A DNA stretch of 7,521 nucleotides, from positions 1 through 7,521 of the forward strand of contig JBLHGU010000244.1 of the NCBI GenBank assembly GCA_047615875.1. The letters run 5' to 3'. Below the pieces are notes generated by a model. It searched no databases. It was given only the letters and a program-made list of their open reading frames with translations, and was not told the DNA's origin. The stretch comes from JBLHGU01 sp047615875. Lineage in GTDB: Bacteria; Pseudomonadota; Gammaproteobacteria; Arenicellales; CAJQKF01. Shown piece after piece: positions 1 to 5,936 of this stretch. The translations under genes were made by a program, and so were the position numbers. The first letter of the stretch is position 1; each line of letters begins with the position of its first letter.

Positions 1-12
1 CAAGCTCGGTTT

Positions 13-24
13 TTGGTATACCAA
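13..24. promoter_or_regulatory. Perfect 12-bp palindrome TTGGTATACCAA, candidate operator
   Basis: TTGGTATACCAA is its own reverse complement over all 12 bases. From memory, the same core appears in operators of GntR/FCD-family regulators such as the UxuR/ExuR hexuronate repressors. It lies 208 bases before the dctP start, so it could serve dctP or a divergent or upstream gene outside the window. The only regulator visible here is of the IclR family, for which this is not the obvious site type. The symmetry is certain; the operator role is inference. Confidence 0.4.
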
Positions 25-142
25 GCATAGACAAAACATATGTGTAATTAGCTCTGTTACTCAATCACAAAAAAATGTAAGATCGAGACTGAGGGTCTCA
101 TTTAAACTGATTTTAATATGTTTCCCGAATTCACCTGTGGTC

Positions 143-186
143 GGGCCGCCGGCCCAACAAGCTCCGGGGCGCTGCCTTCAGCCTCG
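143..186 (+). other. GC-rich hairpin patch in the dctP leader
   Basis: GGGCC (143-147) pairs with GGCCC (151-155) around a 3-base loop. Just after it, GCTG (171-174) and CAGC (179-182) form a second hairpin with loop CCTT. That stem can be lengthened by GGGG/CCTC pairing with one bulged base. The patch stands out from AT-rich sequence on both sides. If transcription starts upstream of it, the leader RNA would be strongly folded ahead of the ribosome binding site. There is no U-run after either stem, so neither is a standard terminator. Confidence 0.35.
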
Positions 187-220
187 CGATGCATAACATA
201 ACGAAGGCTTTCTTAATTAT

Positions 221-226
221 AAGGAG
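221..226 (+). promoter_or_regulatory. Ribosome binding site of dctP
   Basis: AAGGAG lies five bases before the ATG at 232. It is a near-consensus site and fixes the start of the binding protein. Confidence 0.85.
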
Positions 227-231
227 TAGAT

Positions 232-1329
232 ATGATCAAACTAAAATATATAGCTGCCGGTGCAGCAGCCCTGGCCCTCATGGCATCGCCTGCCATGGCG
301 GCAGACAAGGTTTTACGTATACAGTCGGTGCTATCCACCTCAGCTGACGAAGTCGTTATGTTGAGGGAGTTCGGTAAAGATGTCGCAGCACTGACTAATG
401 GCTCGCTCACCATCGAAGTTCTGCCAGCAGGCGCTGTTGTTGGACCCCGAGACATCATTGATGCCGTAGACGCGGGTTTGGTTGAAGGTGGTTTTGCCTG
501 GACACATTACTGGGGTGGCAAACACGTTGCGGCTAACCTGTTCGGCGCGCCTATAGCGGGTGCTGGTGTAGGACTCGATAACATCGCGTTCCTGAGCTGG
601 TTCCAGTACGGTGGTGGCAAGGAGCTGTATGACCGTCTGTGGGATGAAATGGGCGTGAACGTCAAAGGATTCATGCTGCAGCCAGTGGGCCCTGAGGCAC
701 TCGGTTGGTTCCCACATCCGATCAAGTCGATGGATGACTTCCGTAAATTACGCTTCCGTGCACCTCCGGGAATGGTTGGTGCAGCTTACGCTGCAATCGG
801 TGTTCCAGCAGTTGCTATGGGCGGCGGCGACATCCTGCCAGCGCTTGAGAAAGGCACCATAGACGCAGCTGAGTGGTGCTGCCCCAAGCCTGACTCCGTC
901 TTTGGTTTCCACAAAGTGCTAAAGCACTACTACCTGCAAGGTCTGCACCAGGTGACCGTAAACGCGGACATGTATGTGAATGGCGATTTCTACAAGTCGC
1001 TGAGCGCGGTTGAGCAGAAAGCACTGGAAGTGGCAGCAAATGCGTCCCTGTCAAAATCCTTGTCCTACAGAATCTATGAGAACGGTAAGGCACTGAAAGA
1101 TCTGACGGATAATCACGGTGTTATCCTGGAAGATACTCCAGCAGATTACTTCGCAGAGTACATGGCGGCCGCTAAAAAGTTGCTACAAGCCGCTGCGGAT
1201 GAAAACGAGTTCTTCGCAGAAGTGTGGCAGTCACAAAAGGATTTCGCCGACACAGTGGTACCATTCTGGTCGGGTGCACAAACTTCAAACGCAAGTTTGG
1301 GTCGTGCACATGCAGATACACTGAAGTAA
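232..1329 (+). CDS. dctP: TRAP transporter substrate-binding protein, DctP family
   Basis: A 365-residue periplasmic binding protein that would capture a solute and deliver it to the membrane permease encoded next. Residues 1-23 are a Sec signal peptide: KLK near the N terminus, an Ala/Leu-rich core, and cleavage after AMA (21-23), leaving a mature protein starting ADKVLRI. DctP family features follow. RFRAPPG (174-180) holds the arginine (R176) that aligns with the carboxylate-binding arginine of the family. GGGDILPALEKGTIDAAEW (197-215) is the typical GGxxxxALxxGxIDAxE block. HKVLKHYYLQGLH (227-239) is the following conserved helix. Length fits the TakP-like branch. Two adjacent cysteines (216-217) sit in what is normally the ligand-facing segment. 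The gene ends with tandem TAA TAA stops. Family membership is clear; the substrate is unknown, although TRAP binding proteins mostly take organic acids. Confidence 0.93.
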   Translation: MIKLKYIAAGAAALALMASPAMAADKVLRIQSVLSTSADEVVMLREFGKDVAALTNGSLTIEVLPAGAVVGPRDIIDAVDAGLVEGGFAWTHYWGGKHVAANLFGAPIAGAGVGLDNIAFLSWFQYGGGKELYDRLWDEMGVNVKGFMLQPVGPEALGWFPHPIKSMDDFRKLRFRAPPGMVGAAYAAIGVPAVAMGGGDILPALEKGTIDAAEWCCPKPDSVFGFHKVLKHYYLQGLHQVTVNADMYVNGDFYKSLSAVEQKALEVAANASLSKSLSYRIYENGKALKDLTDNHGVILEDTPADYFAEYMAAAKKLLQAAADENEFFAEVWQSQKDFADTVVPFWSGAQTSNASLGRAHADTLK

Positions 1330-1353
1330 TAAAAACTTGAAGTAAAAAAGACT
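1322..1353 (+). repeat. 16-bp tandem duplication over the end of dctP
   Basis: Bases 1322-1337 and 1338-1353 are adjacent 16-bp units that match at 14 of 16 positions. The first unit contains the last lysine codon and the tandem stops of dctP; the second repeats that block in the spacer. The end of the second copy also forms part of the left arm of the stem-loop that follows. Confidence 0.7.
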
Positions 1354-1388
1354 TCGTTGCGAGGCCCGTCAAGGCCTCGCTTCGAAGT
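1351..1388 (+). other. Intercistronic stem-loop between dctP and dctQM
   Basis: ACTTCG (1351-1356) pairs with CGAAGT (1383-1388) and GCGAGGCC (1359-1366) pairs perfectly with GGCCTCGC (1373-1380). The two stems are separated by a TT/TT internal loop and closed by loop CGTCAA (1367-1372). The sequence after it is TTTCTG, not a U-run, so a complete terminator is unlikely. Structures like this between a binding-protein gene and its permease commonly protect the upstream mRNA or cause partial termination, so that more binding protein than permease is made. That role is inferred from position. Confidence 0.75.
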
Positions 1389-1447
1389 TTCTGTAAGGGG
1401 CTGAGCCCTGTTTAAATAATAAGAGCCCAAAATGGGCACAAACATAC

Positions 1448-1459
1448 AGGGGAGAAGGG
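1448..1459 (+). promoter_or_regulatory. Ribosome binding site choosing the dctQM start at 1462
   Basis: AGGGGAGAAGGG lies directly before the ATG at 1462, with GGGGAG seven bases upstream. The in-frame ATG at 1432 has only a weak AAGAG before it. The site therefore favours a start 10 codons inside the longest open frame. Confidence 0.75.
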
Positions 1460-1461
1460 TC

Positions 1462-3936
1462 ATGGCTGTAGAAGAGATCAATCCAGAAGATCTTGAGATC
1501 GCGGACGAACTGATCGCTGAGCGTCGTGCCGAGGCCCCGGGTGAAACGCCAGAAGATATGACGCCCTGGCAACGCCCTATTACGGCAGCTATTGACGTAA
1601 TCAATTACCGAGTAGGCCAGATTATTGCCCTGCTCATGGTGCCGCTCATTGTTGCAGTGGTGATAGAAGTCCTTTCACGAAACTCCTTTTCGATCTTACA
1701 AAATGCCGGGTTCGAAGACCTCGCCCGAAACCTCGGACTTGGCCCCACGCTCTGGGTGTATGACGCCAGTCGTATGATAGCCGGGGTACTCTTCATGGCG
1801 GCCGCGGGTTATGGTTTGATGCGCGGGGTTCATATCCGTGCCGACTTCCTCTACCGAAATTGGTCGGCAAAGACACAGGCGACTGTGGATGCAACACTGT
1901 ACCTCCTGTTCTTTATGCCTTCGATGATCTTCTTTACCGTAATCGCCTCGGATTTCTGGTGGCTCGCATTTTCAAGAGGTGAAACCATGCAGGTCGACAG
2001 TGCCTGGGGACCACTTTTATGGCCCGCGCGCCTGGCGATGCCAGTCGGTGCCTTCCTCTTGATGCTGCAAGGCCTTCCTGAGATTTTCCGGGCATTTCAC
2101 AAGATGGGTAAAGAGCGAGAGCGTTTGTTTGTACGGGCCTTACCTGTCTATATAATCGCACTGACCTGGCTCGTTATGGCGGTGTTCCATCCGAGTATTG
2201 TCCCCGGGGGCGAATCGTTTTCTGATCTCATGTCCGCCCGACCGAACATGGACAAAGCTACCATCGGATTGATCATGCTGGGCGCCATGCTCTTCGTGAT
2301 TTTTATCGGTTTTCCAATTGCGTTCACGTTGATCTTCCTTGCCTTTGTCTTCGGTATTTGGGGCGCCAACTTCAAGTTAACCACGCTGTTGATGACGCTG
2401 AATACAAACTCTACCATGTTGAACGATCAGCTCATGGCCGTACCGCTTTTTGTCCTGATGGGGATCGTGATGGAAGCGGCGGGCTTGATGGACCGGTTGT
2501 TTGCATCGATCCAGATGATGATGTCGCGCGTTCGCGGCGCGTTGTTCATCGCCGTACTGATCGTATCCACGATTTTTGCAGCAGCCACTGGCATTGTGGG
2601 CGCTTCTGTAACCCTGCTTGGGATCATGGCCGGCGCGACCATGACCAGAGCAGGCTATGACGTCAAGCTTGCGGCCGGAACCATCACCGCAGGCGGCACA
2701 TTGGGCATTTTGATACCGCCCTCAATTATGCTGATCGTCATGGGACCTGTTCTCGAAGTTTCAACCCTGGACCTTTTCCGTGGAGCCTTTATTCCCGGCG
2801 CCATGCTGGCTACCCTTTATCTGATTTACACGCTTGGACGCTGCTGGCTAAATCCCGACCTCGGGCCAATTTTATCAGAAGAGGACCAACCTCAAACGTC
2901 CGCTTTTTATGGCGCTGAGGTCGCGCTGATCTGCCTGGGTGTTTTGACCGTTTGCCGAGTCTTTGGCCTTGCCATGGGCGGTGCTTTTGGCGGTGTGATG
3001 CCATTTGGCGGCTTAATCGTTTTGGCCATTACCTGTGCCGTCGCCTATGCCGCATACCGCCGTTTGAATATACTCAGGATCGTGCTTCCGTTCACGGTGA
3101 TCTTCCACCTCTATATGATCTTTGCGAATATGGGCGATGACGGTAATCTGTCGATCTGGTCGATAACCTTTGCTGCATTCACCCTGCTTCTGGCCTATTT
3201 GGGACGGCCGATTTATAACGCCGCATCAGACAATGGGTTCCATTTCTCGGATCTCTGGGATGAGTTCTTTGCCGGGCTCATGCCTCCCACGATCCTGATT
3301 TCTTTTGCTTTGGGGTCGATTCTCCTTGGCCTGGCAACACCTGCTGAAGCCGCAGCGATGGGCGCCTTTGGTGCCATCTTGTTATCTATCGGTTACGGCA
3401 AATTCACCTTTCCTAGTTTCTTTGACAGTCTGGTCAAAGCCCTGGAGATCACGGTTTTGATCATGTTCCTGGTTGCCGCATCGAACTTCTTTGGCGCCGA
3501 ATTCAGTTATTTGGGCACGCCAAAGATGATGACTGAGCTGCTACTTGGCCTCGACATGTCGCCTTACCTCATTCTGATCGTGATTATGGCACTGATCTTC
3601 CTCCTGGGATGGCCACTGGAGTGGGTGCCTATTGTTCTGATCGTTTTGCCAATTTTGCTGCCAACGGTCGAGGCGCTAGACATCCACGGGCTGGATCGCT
3701 ACGACCTGATGGTCTGGTTTGGCATTCTAGTCGCGGTGAACTTGCAGACCGCATGGCTATCTCCACCTGTGGCTTTGTCAGCCTACTTTCTGAAGGGGGT
3801 CGTGCCAGATTGGGATCTCAAGGACATCTACCTGGGCATGATGCAGTTTATGGTGATTCAACTCATTGGTCTCATCCTGCTGTTTATCTTCCCTCAACTG
3901 GTGCTTTGGCTACCCAAAGTAATGTCTGGCGGGTAA
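1462..3936 (+). CDS. dctQM: Fused TRAP transporter permease, DctQ-DctM
   Basis: An 824-residue inner-membrane protein forming the whole membrane part of the TRAP transporter. These systems import the solute handed over by the binding protein, driven by the sodium gradient. Residues 1-40 are acidic and soluble. About 45-210 is the DctQ part, with four hydrophobic segments (near 50-72, 103-122, 143-165, 186-204). A linker helix lies at about 227-245. DctM starts near 265 and has VPLFVLMG (327-334), the hallmark GGTLGILIPPSI (411-422), GLATPAEAAAMGAFGA (623-638) and QTAWLSPPVALSAYFLKG (762-779). Between the two DctM halves, about 484-585 adds some 100 residues with three or four extra hydrophobic segments, making it longer than a standard fused permease. 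A start at 1432 would add 10 residues but lacks a good ribosome binding site. It follows dctP after 132 bases and is probably in the same operon. Confidence 0.93.
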   Translation: MAVEEINPEDLEIADELIAERRAEAPGETPEDMTPWQRPITAAIDVINYRVGQIIALLMVPLIVAVVIEVLSRNSFSILQNAGFEDLARNLGLGPTLWVYDASRMIAGVLFMAAAGYGLMRGVHIRADFLYRNWSAKTQATVDATLYLLFFMPSMIFFTVIASDFWWLAFSRGETMQVDSAWGPLLWPARLAMPVGAFLLMLQGLPEIFRAFHKMGKERERLFVRALPVYIIALTWLVMAVFHPSIVPGGESFSDLMSARPNMDKATIGLIMLGAMLFVIFIGFPIAFTLIFLAFVFGIWGANFKLTTLLMTLNTNSTMLNDQLMAVPLFVLMGIVMEAAGLMDRLFASIQMMMSRVRGALFIAVLIVSTIFAAATGIVGASVTLLGIMAGATMTRAGYDVKLAAGTITAGGTLGILIPPSIMLIVMGPVLEVSTLDLFRGAFIPGAMLATLYLIYTLGRCWLNPDLGPILSEEDQPQTSAFYGAEVALICLGVLTVCRVFGLAMGGAFGGVMPFGGLIVLAITCAVAYAAYRRLNILRIVLPFTVIFHLYMIFANMGDDGNLSIWSITFAAFTLLLAYLGRPIYNAASDNGFHFSDLWDEFFAGLMPPTILISFALGSILLGLATPAEAAAMGAFGAILLSIGYGKFTFPSFFDSLVKALEITVLIMFLVAASNFFGAEFSYLGTPKMMTELLLGLDMSPYLILIVIMALIFLLGWPLEWVPIVLIVLPILLPTVEALDIHGLDRYDLMVWFGILVAVNLQTAWLSPPVALSAYFLKGVVPDWDLKDIYLGMMQFMVIQLIGLILLFIFPQLVLWLPKVMSGG

Positions 3937-3939
3937 ATC

Positions 3940-4023
3940 ATGATGCACTTACTTCGATCTGCCATGTCATGGGCAAGTGTTCGACAGGCTGATTTCTGTT
4001 CAGGCAAAGGCCGGCACGAATGA
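3940..4023 (+). CDS. Possible 27-residue leader ORF overlapping iclR
   Basis: The dctQM stop (3934-3936) is followed three bases later by ATGATG. This opens a 27-codon frame (26 from the second ATG) ending in TGA at 4021-4023. The stop overlaps the iclR start in the arrangement ATGA, typical of translational coupling. The peptide begins MMHLLRSAMSWASVRQ and resembles nothing I recognise. A GGCGGG sequence 6-11 bases upstream is a weak ribosome binding site. It fills the entire dctQM-iclR gap, and iclR itself has no clear ribosome binding site, so ribosomes finishing this frame may restart on iclR. It may also be a chance frame. Confidence 0.3.
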   Translation: MMHLLRSAMSWASVRQADFCSGKGRHE

Positions 4024-4781
4024 AACGCGAACGCGGCTCTACGATTGAACGGGTGCTCGATATTCTCGACACTGTAGCCGCATCGACGAAGCCGCTTAGC
4101 GCAACCGAGATCAACGAGGTGCTGAACTTGCCCAAGGCAACCGCGCACCGGCTCTGCGCAAAGCTCGAAGCGCGGGGATACCTGCTCATGAGAATCGATG
4201 GTAAAAGTTATCAGGCCGGCAAGCGCCTTTTCAATGTTGCTGTCGGAGTCCTGGCCAACTCTCGTTTCAGTGCCACACGCCACGCAATACTGACAGAACT
4301 GTCAGAGAAGGTCGGTGAAACCTGCAATATCGCCTACCCCGATGGTCTGTACATGGCTTATTCTGATCGCGTTGAAACCGTGGCACCATTGCGGCTGCAT
4401 TTTCCAATCGGTATGCGGGTGCCACTTTACTGCACCGCGAGCGGCAAACTTTACCTGAGTACGCTGCCAAAATCCCGGCGCAACGCGGTAGTCAATAAGC
4501 TAACGCTTGAGGCTCGCGCAAAAAACACGATTACCGATCCCGACATATTGCTAGCCGAACTCGATAGTATCGAACGGCAACAGTTCTCGGTCGACAACCA
4601 GGAATTTTATAATGATGTTGTCGCCATCGCGGTACCTATCAAGGACAAGCAAGGCAGATTTTATAGTTCGCTCGCGATCCAGGCACCGGCGTCGCGTATC
4701 TCCATCAATCAAAGTGAACGTTACCTGCCTTTGTTGCGTGAGGCTGCCAACGATTTAGCGATGCTGGCTGGAGACGAGTAA
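4020..4781 (+). CDS. IclR-family transcriptional regulator
   Basis: A 253-residue cytoplasmic DNA-binding regulator, close to the usual IclR length. Residues about 8-62 form the winged helix-turn-helix: STIERVLDILDTVA, then PLSATEINEVLNLPKATAHR with its recognition helix, then RGYLLMR. About 85-250 is the effector-binding domain, with GETCNIAYPDG (99-109), FPIGMRVPLYCTASGKLYLS (128-147) and VDNQEFYNDVVAIAVPIKD (191-209), all in the family's order. IclR proteins usually control the adjacent catabolic or uptake genes in response to a small aromatic or organic acid, so the TRAP operon is the natural target. The start has only weak purine-rich sequence upstream (CAAAGG), and an in-frame stop at 3990-3992 limits extension. 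It lies 83 bases after dctQM on the same strand and may be cotranscribed. The effector is unknown. Confidence 0.93.
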   Translation: MKRERGSTIERVLDILDTVAASTKPLSATEINEVLNLPKATAHRLCAKLEARGYLLMRIDGKSYQAGKRLFNVAVGVLANSRFSATRHAILTELSEKVGETCNIAYPDGLYMAYSDRVETVAPLRLHFPIGMRVPLYCTASGKLYLSTLPKSRRNAVVNKLTLEARAKNTITDPDILLAELDSIERQQFSVDNQEFYNDVVAIAVPIKDKQGRFYSSLAIQAPASRISINQSERYLPLLREAANDLAMLAGDE

Positions 4782-4802
4782 CAGGGAAAAACCCAGACAA
4801 GG

Positions 4803-4817
4803 CCGGTTTCCAACTGG
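4803..4817 (+). terminator. Weak hairpin after iclR
   Basis: CCGGTT (4803-4808) pairs with AACTGG (4812-4817), including one G-T pair, around loop TCC. It is followed by AGTTTAAGG. It is the only hairpin close behind the iclR stop and could end the operon transcript. The stem is short and the U-run poor, so this is tentative. Confidence 0.25.
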
Positions 4818-4915
4818 AGTTTAAGGAAAATAAAATTACACGGTACAAATTCGGCTCTGTCAACTTAGCCATATGAAAGTCAAATGTCGTCCTAGAGGTT
4901 CGACAAATAGTTCCC

Positions 4916-4938
4916 TTGGTTCAATTTACACGAACCAA
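4916..4938. repeat. 7-bp inverted repeat TTGGTTC/GAACCAA
   Basis: TTGGTTC (4916-4922) and GAACCAA (4932-4938) are perfect inverted copies around a 9-base loop. The repeat sits at the end of the decayed minus-strand frame that stops at 4921. It could be a leftover terminator hairpin of that gene or a weak operator. It has no flanking U-run on either strand. Confidence 0.35.
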
Positions 4939-5391
4939 TCCACTAACCTTATTTAACTCATTAAAACCGATATTTCTTAATGTACGATAGGAACTAGCTG
5001 ATAAGAGAAGACGATCTTGGCGCGAGAGATTATTAATAGCTCGGTGAACGGAAGAATATGTAGGGTCACCCATTAGGCAAAAAGTCAAACGAAGGCACAA
5101 AAATATTCTCCTGTAGTTCAGTAATTCTGATCTTCAAGTTAAACAAAGATCCGCATCCGTACTTTCATTTGGTTCGGTGTCACAAATAAATCCGCACCAA
5201 TCATCGTGTGTTGCTCCTGCACACAGCTATACACCGCTTCCATGCTGATAACCCATCGGGATCAAGCAATAATATTATTGCCCTGGCTTTCACCCCAGAA
5301 AAATATCGGTTCCAATTACCGTCCAATCGTATAACAGATCTTGGGCCTGTTTCGACCAACCTTTGTGTGGCTCAGTAGTTGCGCACATCAT
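4921..5391 (-). pseudogene. Unidentified decayed coding stretch
   Basis: Three successive minus-strand blocks read like protein but lie in alternating frames: 5290-5391 (33 codons, containing HKGWSKQAQDLLYDW), 5139-5315 (with one stop at 5262-5264, containing EQHTMIGADLFVTPNQMKV), and 4921-5133 (70 codons, containing GDPTYSSVHRAINNLSRQD and ending SGLVRVN). Joined, they would make about 150 residues, broken by two frameshifts and one stop. Composition looks protein-like, with mixed hydrophobic and charged residues and no low complexity. I do not recognise the family. The pieces may belong to one gene or be chance open stretches. The 70-codon block is the best candidate for a once-functional C terminus. 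It converges on iclR and lies downstream of the IS110 relic. Confidence 0.35.
5266..5281. repeat. Perfect 16-bp palindrome
   Basis: GCAATAATATTATTGC is its own reverse complement over 16 bases, apart from which the flanks are not symmetric. It lies inside the decayed minus-strand stretch. It could be a binding site or simply a chance AT-rich palindrome. Confidence 0.5.
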
Positions 5392-5407
5392 CTCTAACTC
5401 GGTTAAA

Positions 5408-5477
5408 TTGAAAGAACAGGACCAATCAGGTCTGGTGGGTTGTAGCCAACCCTCAAGCTGGTTTCCCGTTCTTTCAA
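5408..5477. repeat. Three-way-junction inverted repeat beside the IS110 relic
   Basis: Outer arms 5408-5420 and 5465-5477 pair at 12 of 13 positions (TTGAAAGAACAGG against CCCGTTCTTTCAA). Inside are two more perfect hairpins: GACC/GGTC (5420-5423 and 5429-5432, loop AATCA) and GGGTTG/CAACCC (5437-5442 and 5447-5452, loop TAGC). The result is a compact three-way junction of about 70 bases. It begins six bases beyond the transposase stop on the relic's 3' side. IS110-family elements are known to encode a structured bridge RNA in a non-coding end, so this may be a remnant of one. It could equally be an unrelated palindromic repeat unit. The fold is visible in the sequence; the role is inference. 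Confidence 0.6.
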
Positions 5478-5482
5478 ACTCA

Positions 5483-5880
5483 TTAAAATAGTTTCGACAA
5501 CTGGAATGGCTCTCAATTTTTTATCACCCAGTAACAAGCCCTGGATAATTTGTGTGCCAGTGCTTTACGTGCAACGATACTGTTCCTGGCATTGGTTTTT
5601 TTCTCCACGAATCGCTTCGCTTACTCACAATGCCAGACGCTAAGGTTTGCTGCTTCGATGAAGGCCCAGGCTAAATATTTATCGCCTAAAGCGCCCCTTA
5701 GTAGGGTTACCTTAGCGGGGTCCTGAAATTAGGTTATTTTTAAAACGATAGTAACTCATCGGATCGATATACATTCCGATAATATCGTGACAACGATTAT
5801 TTATACTCAATATCACACTGAATCACAAAAGTGTCACTATTCCTTGGATTGGATGCAGGGGGAGTTAGTTTTAACAAACA
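5483..5880 (-). pseudogene. IS110-family transposase, degraded C-terminal half
   Basis: The minus strand encodes the C-terminal domain of an IS110-family (DEDD) transposase, an enzyme that moves its insertion sequence through recombination. The clearest block, 5483-about 5700, gives GDKYLAWAFIEAANLSVWHC, then AKRFVEKK, SIVARKALAHKLSRACYWV, and ends EPFQLSKLF before TAA at 5483-5485. This matches the family pattern GNKYLAWAFVEAAN...AIKALAHKLARACY...PF. Two in-frame stops interrupt it (5621-5623 and 5513-5515). Upstream, another frame (5715-5822) gives MSYYRFKNNLISG, equivalent to the family's SYCR...SNG, with a stop at 5712-5714. A third frame near 5801-5880 gives LLKLTP and TFVIQCDIEYK. At least two frameshifts are needed, and the N-terminal catalytic part is missing. 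It is certainly non-functional. Confidence 0.85.
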
Positions 5881-5936
5881 TTTAATTATTATGACCTGGG
5901 ATGTTCAACATCTGATTTATGACGAAATTTTGGAAT

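Larger units (their letters stand above)
1..231 (+). promoter_or_regulatory. Upstream control region of the TRAP operon
   Basis: No gene is recognisable in this leader. It is AT-rich except for a GC-rich patch at about 140-190. It holds a perfect 12-bp palindrome (13-24), a second small palindrome ACATATGT (36-43), a 5-bp inverted repeat GAGAC/GTCTC (85-89 and 95-99, loop TGAGG), and the GC-rich hairpins annotated separately. A TAATAT box at 114-119 could be a -10 element, but nothing resembling a good -35 sits at the right distance, so I do not call a promoter. The region probably carries the operon promoter and operator, because the operon's first gene starts at its right end. That is inference from position. 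Confidence 0.5.

Noticed and set aside
1351..1390. The dctP-dctQM stem-loop as a complete intrinsic terminator.
   Set aside because: It is followed by TTTCTG rather than a U-run, and the permease downstream has to be expressed for the transporter to work.
1432..1461. A longer dctQM start at the ATG at 1432, adding 10 residues.
   Set aside because: It has only a weak AAGAG upstream, whereas the ATG at 1462 has a strong GGGGAGAAGG site at proper spacing.
1146..1604. A 152-codon minus-strand frame across the dctP-dctQM junction, with other long antisense frames inside dctP and dctQM.
   Set aside because: They are antisense shadows of two well-supported genes and show no domain or ribosome binding site.
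5290..5391. A free-standing 33-residue minus-strand peptide gene.
   Set aside because: It has no good ribosome binding site and is more simply the first block of the decayed frame that continues to lower coordinates.
5401..5480. An integron attC site, because of a GTTAAAT core-like sequence next to an imperfect palindrome.
   Set aside because: No matching RYYYAAC partner is found at the other end and no gene cassette is present; the symmetry is better described as a three-way junction.
5638..5717. A cloverleaf-like arrangement: CGCTAAGGT (5638-5646) pairs with ACCTTAGCG (5709-5717) and small hairpins lie between, suggesting a tRNA or tRNA-like RNA.
   Set aside because: There is no T-loop consensus or usable anticodon arm, and the bases encode the conserved IS110 transposase segment on the minus strand, which explains them better.
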